A stretch of DNA of 20,141 nt, from NCBI GenBank assembly GCA_029938185.1, contig JAOZVK010000041.1:1-20141 (forward strand), read 5' to 3'. The position numbers were made by a program, and so were the translations under genes. This stretch comes from Bacteroidales bacterium. GTDB taxonomy: Bacteria; Bacteroidota; Bacteroidia; Bacteroidales; JAOZVK01. Under the pieces are notes generated by a model, which was given only the letters and a program-made list of their open reading frames with translations, had not been told where the DNA came from and did no database searches. Shown piece by piece: positions 14,845 to 20,141 of the stretch (position 1 is its first letter; each line of letters begins with the position of its first letter).

Positions 14845-17310
14845 ATGGAATTAATTGATAAAAAACAAGAAACACAAGCTATAAGATATCATATTGCAGG
14901 TAATTACAAGCTGATTACTGAAGATTGGCAAAAAAACAAAAAACTATCTGGTAGTGAAAACAAAGTAAAAAGAGAAAAAAAAACAAATAATTTATTTACA
15001 AATTTTAGCTTAAATAGTCTAAAATTAAGTATAATGCTTATTTTTGTCTTGCTTGTATCCATAAATGTTTTAAAAGCACAAAAACAACTAAGCGATGCTA
15101 ATATTTTTGGAGATGTTAAAAGTAATGGTGTTCATTTGCCTTTTGTTACAATTTCAATTGAAGGAACAACTATTGGCACAGCAACAGACAACACAGGACA
15201 CTACAAATTAGTGAATTTGCCAGAGGGAACATTTACAATAAAAGCTCAATCGGTTGGTTATAAGCCCCAGACACATAAAATCATTACAAAAGCAGGCACT
15301 ACATTAGAAATAAATTTTGAGATAGAAGAAGATGCAGTTTCATTGGAACAGGTTGTAGTAAGCTCAAATCGCAATGAAGTTAATCGCAAAGACGCAACTA
15401 CAATTGTGAACACAATAACTTCAAAAGTATTTGAAAATACTAATTCATCATGTCTGTCAGAAGGATTGAGTTTTCAACCAGGTTTGCGTGTTGAAACCAA
15501 TTGTCAGAATTGTGGTTTTCAACAAGTTCGTATTAATGGTTTAGACGGACCTTATACTCAAATACTAATTGATAGTAGAGCTATTTTTAGTGCATTATCA
15601 GGAGTTTACGGCATAGAACAAATACCTGCCAACATGATTGAACGCGTGGAAATTGTTAGAGGTGGTGGCTCTGCATTATTTGGTTCAAATGCAATTGCTG
15701 GAACAGTAAATATTATAACAAAAGAACCTAATTATAATTCGTTTCAGATAGGAACAAATTATTCAGTAATAAATAAAAATGCTATTGAACAAAACGTAAA
15801 TATCAATACTTCACTGGTAACCGATGACAACAAAGGAGGAATTATGATATTTGGTTCTATGCGTAACAGAGATCATTATGATGCAAACAACGATGGTTTT
15901 TCTGAAATAGCATTGTTAGAAAACAATACTTTCGGTTTCAGGTCTTATTATAAACCAACAATTTATTCAAAAATACAGTTGGAATATCACCATTTGAACG
16001 AATTCAGACGTGGAGGAAACAAGTTTGATTTACAGCCACACGAAACAGATATTACCGAGCAACTAAAACACGATATTAATGCAGGAGGATTAACATATAC
16101 ATTGCTCTCAAAAAATTACAAGTCTAAATTTTCATTATATTCGTCCGCCCAACAAACATTAAGAGATAGTTACTACGGAGCAGAAAAAGACCTTAAAGCT
16201 TACGGAAATACAACAGATTTGGCTTTTGTTGCTGGCTCTCAATTTAATCATGATTTTGAAAAATTTCTTTTTTTTCCAGCAACTATCACAACAGGTTTAG
16301 AATATCAATTGAATAATCTGCACGATAAAATGCCCGGTTACAATCGCGAATTGATACAAGATGTTAATATTTGGGGCTATTTTATTCAAAACGAATGGAA
16401 GACAGAGAAATTAAATTTTCTTATTGGTGCAAGAGCCGACAAACATAATTTAATTGACAACGTAATTATAAGTCCACGAATTAATTTGTTATACAAAATA
16501 ATTGACGATTTATCAGCACGACTTACTTTTTCAAAAGGATTTCGTGCACCACAAGCTTTTGATGAAGATTTACATATAGGAGCTGTTGGTGGTGAGGTTC
16601 ATCTAATACAACTTGCGGATAATCTTGAAACAGAAACATCAAGCACATATAGCGGTTCTTTGGATTACTATTTTGAGGTTTTTGGTCTTCAAATCAATTT
16701 ATTAGTTGAAGGTTTTTACACAAAGCTTACAAATGTTTTTGTTCTTGAAGAGATTGGAACAGACACACAGGGGAATATGCTTTTAGAACGCAGAAATGGT
16801 TCTGGAGCAGAAGTTTATGGTGTTAATACAGAACTTCGCACAGCCTTATCAAGTTATTTACAATTACAATTAGGCTTTACTTCACAAAAAAGTCAATATT
16901 CAGAACCAGAAGAATGGTCTGATGACGAAACTACTCTTCCAACAAAAAATATTATGCGAACCCCCAGTAATTATGGCTATTTTACACTCAATTACAATCC
17001 TATTAAAACTTCTACTATTTCATTATCTGGTGTTTATTCTGGTGAAATGTATGTTCCTCATTATGGGGGCTATATTAAGAATGATAAGTTAAAAAAAACA
17101 TCAAATTTTATAGAACTTAATTTTAAACTTGCACAAAATTTCAAGATAGGAAACACAATGCAATTACAAATAAACGGCGGTATTCAGAACATGTTAAACA
17201 GCTATCAGACCGATTTTGATGAAGGTGTATATAGAGATGCAGGATATATATATGGACCAAGTCGTCCACGAACATTTTTTATTGGAATTAAAATAGGTAA
17301 CAATTTATAA
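14845..17310 (+). CDS. TonB-dependent outer-membrane receptor
   Basis: This 821-aa protein takes up a scarce ligand across the outer membrane using TonB energy. After the signal region (hydrophobic core about 60-78, ending LKAQ) come a carboxypeptidase-regulatory-like domain (87-155), a TonB-box-like segment (LEQVVVSS, 167-174) and the plug (about 180-295). The plug includes INGLDGPYTQILID, VEIVRGGGSALFGSNAIAGTVNI and a CQNC pair at C220/C223. A beta-barrel runs to the C-terminus, ending RTFFIGIKIGNNL. The plug resembles BtuB/Cir-type receptors; the substrate cannot be read from sequence. The preceding His-rich protein hints at a metal or metal chelate. The start is odd: about 55 polar residues precede the signal helix, and the only later Met in the region (M64) would leave no positive n-region. 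The true start is uncertain. Confidence 0.92.
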   Translation: MELIDKKQETQAIRYHIAGNYKLITEDWQKNKKLSGSENKVKREKKTNNLFTNFSLNSLKLSIMLIFVLLVSINVLKAQKQLSDANIFGDVKSNGVHLPFVTISIEGTTIGTATDNTGHYKLVNLPEGTFTIKAQSVGYKPQTHKIITKAGTTLEINFEIEEDAVSLEQVVVSSNRNEVNRKDATTIVNTITSKVFENTNSSCLSEGLSFQPGLRVETNCQNCGFQQVRINGLDGPYTQILIDSRAIFSALSGVYGIEQIPANMIERVEIVRGGGSALFGSNAIAGTVNIITKEPNYNSFQIGTNYSVINKNAIEQNVNINTSLVTDDNKGGIMIFGSMRNRDHYDANNDGFSEIALLENNTFGFRSYYKPTIYSKIQLEYHHLNEFRRGGNKFDLQPHETDITEQLKHDINAGGLTYTLLSKNYKSKFSLYSSAQQTLRDSYYGAEKDLKAYGNTTDLAFVAGSQFNHDFEKFLFFPATITTGLEYQLNNLHDKMPGYNRELIQDVNIWGYFIQNEWKTEKLNFLIGARADKHNLIDNVIISPRINLLYKIIDDLSARLTFSKGFRAPQAFDEDLHIGAVGGEVHLIQLADNLETETSSTYSGSLDYYFEVFGLQINLLVEGFYTKLTNVFVLEEIGTDTQGNMLLERRNGSGAEVYGVNTELRTALSSYLQLQLGFTSQKSQYSEPEEWSDDETTLPTKNIMRTPSNYGYFTLNYNPIKTSTISLSGVYSGEMYVPHYGGYIKNDKLKKTSNFIELNFKLAQNFKIGNTMQLQINGGIQNMLNSYQTDFDEGVYRDAGYIYGPSRPRTFFIGIKIGNNL

Positions 17311-17314
17311 AAAC

Positions 17315-17342
17315 AAATCGTAAAGTTATTTTTTAACGATTT
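17315..17342 (+). terminator. Weak hairpin after the TonB receptor gene
   Basis: AAATCGT (17315-17321) pairs with ACGATTT (17336-17342) around an AT-rich 14-nt centre. The T run lies inside the loop and not after the stem, so terminator function is doubtful. Confidence 0.3.
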
Positions 17343-17356
17343 CTTATCATATAAAA

Positions 17357-17464
17357 TTGTAACTTATTGTAAATTTGGCGCAAATTAGATTATCAATTGT
17401 CCATTACCAATTGACAACTACTTATAATAAGTAATTAACAATGAACAATGGATAATTAACAATT
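17357..17464. repeat. Spacer repeat forming a long imperfect hairpin
   Basis: The left part repeats 6898-6971 (GTAACTTATTGTAA ... TTATCAATTGT ... ACTACTTA). It is followed by its own approximate inverse (AAGTAATTAACAATGAACAA ... GGATAATTAACAATT), so 17391-17464 can fold on itself. No gene is present. It lies between convergent genes. Confidence 0.55.
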
Positions 17465-17620
17465 TTGCTTACGCTTGATAAACAGCATAATAAAAAAAAC
17501 AAAAGTGTTGTTTTTATATATCGACCTACTTACTTTTTATGTTTGGGATACTTATAGTATTCCAAGCATTTTCTTAAGGAAATAACGAATTATTGTAAAT
17601 TTCAACTGAAAAGTATCCAG

Positions 17621-17646
17621 TTTACGCAAGCAGCCGACCTATTTAA
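17621..17646 (-). repeat. Partial dispersed-repeat remnant
   Basis: On the minus strand this reads TTAAATAGGTCGGCTGCTTGCGTAAA. It combines the TTAAATAGGTCG and TTGCGTAA pieces of the dispersed repeat in rearranged order. Confidence 0.45.
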
Positions 17647-17713
17647 GCTAAATTAGGTTAAATATTTTACTTTTATAAAAACGTTATAAACTATTAATCA
17701 ACATATTATATCA

Positions 17714-17945
17714 TTGTATCATTGAATAATTGTATCATTGAATAATTGAATAATTGTATCATTGAATAATTGAATAATTGTATCATTGAATAATTGTATC
17801 ATTGTATCATTGTATCATTGTATCATTGTATCATTGTATCATTGTATCATTGAATAATTGTATCATTGTATCATTGTATCATTGAATAATTGTATCATTG
17901 AATAATTGAATAATTGAATAATTGTATCATTGAATAATTGTATCA
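17714..17945. repeat. Tandem array of 29 units of two 8-bp words
   Basis: The stretch is an unbroken array of 8-bp units of two types, A = TTGTATCA (17 units) and B = TTGAATAA (12 units). The order from left to right is A B A B B A B B A B AAAAAAA B AAA B A BBB A B A. No unit departs from these two words until TTGAAAGT at 17946. The array overlaps the last codons and stop of the minus-strand dehydrogenase gene at its right edge. Confidence 0.95.
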
Positions 17946-18898
17946 TTGAAAGTATAAGAACTAAATTTTATTAATATTTTATCAGCTATTGTTTCTGATA
18001 GTTTTACATTCGATTCTTGTGTCCACCCAGCAATATGCGGACTAAGCAGAACATTATCATTTTCAATTAGATATTCTAAACTTTTTGGTGTTTCATTTGC
18101 ATCATGTAATTTTTCAAAAGATTTTTTTTCATATTCAAGTACATCTAAAGCAACACCGAGAACTTTTTTTTCTTTCATTGCTTTTACAAGCTCGTCGGTT
18201 TTAAGTACTTTTCCTCTTGAAGTGTTTATTAAATAAATTGGTTTCCTGAATTTGTTTAAAAATTCATAATTTATCATAAACTCAGTTTCATTTGTCAATG
18301 GTACATGCAGACTTAAAATATCAGTTTGCTCAAAAAGACTATCCAATGAACTTTCAATAGTATATTCATCAGAATAATTATATTTGTATTTATCATAAGA
18401 TATTGTTTTACAATCAAATCCTTTGAGTCTTTTTGCAAATGCCGAGCCCATATTTCCATATCCTATTATTCCAATTGTTTTTCCTTTTATCTCAATTCCT
18501 CTATTAAATTCTCGTTTCCATTCACCCCTCTTTACTTGACTGTTTGCTCTACAAATATTATTAAAGAGTGATAATATCATACCCAAAGCATGCTCGGCAA
18601 CAGCATCTCTATTACCTTCGGGAGCACTGAAACATGTTATCCCTAGTGATTCTGCATACTCAATATCAATATTTTCCAGCCCCGCTCCTACCCTACCAAT
18701 AAATTTAAGGTTTGTAGCTTTGTCTAATACTTTTTTATCTAAAGTAATTTTACTTCTTATTATCAAGCCATCGTATTTTTGTATTATTTCAAGAATGTTA
18801 TCACTATCAATATCAGGCTTATAGTCGCAAATAAATCCTAAATTTGTAAGTTTATTCTGTAAAATGTTATGTACCGAGTCAATAAATAATACTTTCAC
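17927..18898 (-). CDS. D-2-hydroxyacid dehydrogenase, phosphoglycerate dehydrogenase-like
   Basis: This is an NAD-dependent oxidoreductase of the SerA/D-isomer 2-hydroxyacid dehydrogenase family. If it is SerA, it oxidises 3-phosphoglycerate in the first step of serine synthesis. The NAD fold carries G146-Y-G148-N-M-G151, with D169 at the end of the next strand, favouring NAD over NADP. The catalytic set is complete: R228 (NTSRGK), E255 (LDVLEYE) and H288 (LLSPHIAGW). At 323 aa it is the short form without ACT or allosteric domains. The start codon is GTG (18896-18898), chosen because MKVLFID begins the first strand as the family expects. The last residues, FNDTIIQ, and the TGA stop are encoded by the 8-bp tandem array, so the tail is probably recent. 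A half copy of the dispersed repeat lies 12 bp upstream. The substrate is not certain. Confidence 0.9.
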   Translation of the reverse strand: MKVLFIDSVHNILQNKLTNLGFICDYKPDIDSDNILEIIQKYDGLIIRSKITLDKKVLDKATNLKFIGRVGAGLENIDIEYAESLGITCFSAPEGNRDAVAEHALGMILSLFNNICRANSQVKRGEWKREFNRGIEIKGKTIGIIGYGNMGSAFAKRLKGFDCKTISYDKYKYNYSDEYTIESSLDSLFEQTDILSLHVPLTNETEFMINYEFLNKFRKPIYLINTSRGKVLKTDELVKAMKEKKVLGVALDVLEYEKKSFEKLHDANETPKSLEYLIENDNVLLSPHIAGWTQESNVKLSETIADKILIKFSSYTFNDTIIQ

Positions 18899-18910
18899 CT
18901 GTAAATAATT

Positions 18911-18943
18911 TAAGGTCTTCGACCTGTTTAATGTTGTTTATGC
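18911..18943 (-). repeat. Dispersed repeat, right half only (inverted)
   Basis: On the minus strand this reads GCATAAACAACATTAAACAG followed by GTCGAAGACCTTA. It is the right end of the dispersed repeat without the left end and lies just before the GTG start of the dehydrogenase gene. Confidence 0.75.
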
Positions 18944-19005
18944 ACTTATATTCTTTATTCTGTAACTTGGTTACCCGTCAGAAGTTGGACAGTCTTACTG
19001 CACTT

Positions 19006-19021
19006 GGCAGGTGTTTTTCAC
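19006..19021. repeat. Short repeat shared with the hairpin at 7119
   Basis: GGCAGGTGTTTTTCAC closely matches GGCTGGTGTTTTTTCAC at 7119-7135. It lies in the 231-bp gap between the aminotransferase and dehydrogenase genes, which otherwise holds no gene. Confidence 0.4.
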
Positions 19022-19129
19022 AGTTGGTAGCCTTCAGAACTGTAGACTATTAGACATATTAAAAGTTAGTTCAAAATCACCTCAAAGTTGAGTATTCTAG
19101 TGCAAGCAAACTTTTAGCTTTTAACTTAT

Positions 19130-19996
19130 TTATTTAGAAATAAAGGCAACTTCGTTTAGTTTAGCCAGCAAAAGTTTTGTTTCTCTATTGAAATATCTGC
19201 GGTCTTTATATGCCAACACCCATTTTATTCCCGATATAGCATTTGTTGTAAATATCTCGTCAGAAACATTCAATATATTATATGGTATAGATTTATCCGA
19301 ACATGTTTTTATATTCATAAACTTAGCTATTTCCAAAATTTTATTTCGCATTATTCCATCAACACAACCATCGGAAATAGGGGGTGTGTATAGTTTGTTT
19401 TTTACAAAAAAGAAAACATTAGAGCTAACAGTTTCAACTACATTGTTTTTGTCGTTCAATAAAAGACAATCATCTAAATTGTTTTCTTTGCAATAAATTC
19501 CTGCAAGAACATATGTTAATGCATTTGCAGATTTTATATTGGATAGGAAAGATTTTTGTATACTAAATTCAGTATTAATATCAATTTTTAAACCATGTGA
19601 ATTAAAAACATATTTATCACTATTTAAAGGTTTAACATTTATAAGATAACTTACTTCATTTGTTTTTGGAGAATATAAACCACCACTATTTCTGTAGACA
19701 GTAAGTCTAATGCGCGCTCCCTTATGTATTTTGTTTTTAATTAGTAATTTTCCTATATCGCTTTGTAGCCCTAGTGTATCTACGGTAAATTTGGCAGGTA
19801 CTTCCATTTTTAGTAAATACATGCTTTTTATTAGCCTATTTATATGATTATAAAAAAACTGTACACTTGTACCAGAAGAGTGCATTGTTTCAAATAAAGC
19901 ATCACCATACAAAAATGCTCTATTATTTATATCAATATTTACATCATTAGTATTATAAAAAACACCATTTATAATTATATATTGTTTTTTTGCCAT
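19130..19996 (-). CDS. Aminotransferase class IV (PabC / branched-chain aminotransferase-like)
   Basis: This 288-aa protein has the fold-type IV PLP enzyme pattern. It shows FLYGDALFETM (28-38), a HINRL segment with R54, the PLP-binding lysine K155 in NIKSANAL, E189 in VVETVSSNVFF for the pyridine nitrogen, and TNAISGIKWV (251-260) at the C-terminus. The family includes 4-amino-4-deoxychorismate lyase (folate), branched-chain and D-amino-acid aminotransferases. The length and the short N-terminus fit PabC-like or BCAT-like enzymes, and sequence alone does not decide between them. It lies upstream of the SerA-like gene on the same strand, 231 bp apart with repeat sequence between, so co-transcription is possible but not shown. 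The start ATG has no clear Shine-Dalgarno. Confidence 0.88.
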   Translation of the reverse strand: MAKKQYIIINGVFYNTNDVNIDINNRAFLYGDALFETMHSSGTSVQFFYNHINRLIKSMYLLKMEVPAKFTVDTLGLQSDIGKLLIKNKIHKGARIRLTVYRNSGGLYSPKTNEVSYLINVKPLNSDKYVFNSHGLKIDINTEFSIQKSFLSNIKSANALTYVLAGIYCKENNLDDCLLLNDKNNVVETVSSNVFFFVKNKLYTPPISDGCVDGIMRNKILEIAKFMNIKTCSDKSIPYNILNVSDEIFTTNAISGIKWVLAYKDRRYFNRETKLLLAKLNEVAFISK

Positions 19997-20018
19997 TGTT
20001 ACTTAATTTCAGTAAGCA

Positions 20019-20141
20019 CTGTTACAAAAGTTTTTCGACATTTACTTATTTATAACTTCCTGATTAAATTATCTTTGTACTAATGTGGGCTACACGTATA
20101 GTATTGGACATTATTTTATTTTTTGACAGGATTTACAGGAT
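20019..20141 (+). repeat. Dispersed repeat, left part, plus GACAGGATTTACAGGAT motif
   Basis: 20019-20090 repeats 7811-7880 at about 90 percent identity (CTGTTACAAAAGTTTTTCGA ... TTGTACTAATG). The right end with the AGGTC hairpin is replaced by unrelated sequence. TTGACAGGATTTACAGGAT begins at 20122, as it does after the copy at 7811-7909 (7957). The element runs off the window edge. Confidence 0.65.

Noticed and set aside
17714..17945. CRISPR array
   Set aside because: The units are 8 bp and contiguous with no unique spacers, and no cas genes are nearby. It is a simple tandem repeat.

Overview
The window is AT-rich DNA that most likely comes from an anaerobic or facultative member of the Bacteroidota (Bacteroidales/Marinilabiliales-like). 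This is an inference. It rests on TAnnTTTG-type promoter elements, weak or absent Shine-Dalgarno sequences, a TonB receptor with an N-terminal carboxypeptidase-regulatory-like domain, lipoproteins, and dense intergenic repeats of the ATTGTTAATTA and GACAGGATTTACAGGAT kinds. No rRNA, tRNA or CRISPR array was seen.

Positions 1-5870 hold a periplasmic nitrate reductase locus, napA-napG-napH-napB, ending in a clear Rho-independent terminator. Gene order and NapA length (929 aa) resemble the epsilonproteobacterial type. No napC is present, so NapH/NapG probably pass electrons from menaquinol towards NapB and NapA. NapB appears to be a lipoprotein.

Positions 5870-8234 are a repeat-rich, rearranged zone. 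It holds a decayed ISAzo13-family transposase (minus strand), a pair of diverged direct repeats, a pair of long inverted repeats, and a small gene for a nucleoside deoxyribosyltransferase-like (NDT-like) protein. Next comes the most striking gene of the window (8235-13565), encoding a 1776-residue protein. Its order is NDT-like domain, three tandem TIR domains (each with the putative catalytic glutamate and its own helical linker), charged helix, one membrane segment, fourteen WD40 repeats (two seven-bladed propellers) and a helical C-terminal domain. The small upstream gene is a paralogue of its first domain. Together they are a candidate undescribed TIR/NAD-type sensing or defence cassette. 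A promoter and a 16-bp tandem repeat lie in the leader of the large gene.

Positions 13566-17340 contain a repeat/hairpin-bearing spacer, a small histidine-rich membrane protein and a TonB-dependent receptor, together suggesting uptake of a metal or metal complex. Positions 17340-20141 contain, on the minus strand, an aminotransferase class IV gene and a D-2-hydroxyacid dehydrogenase (SerA-like) gene. The latter's last codons lie inside a 29-unit array of two interchangeable 8-bp words. A roughly 100-bp dispersed repeat with an AGGTC-GAA-GACCT hairpin occurs in full or in part at least seven times across the window.
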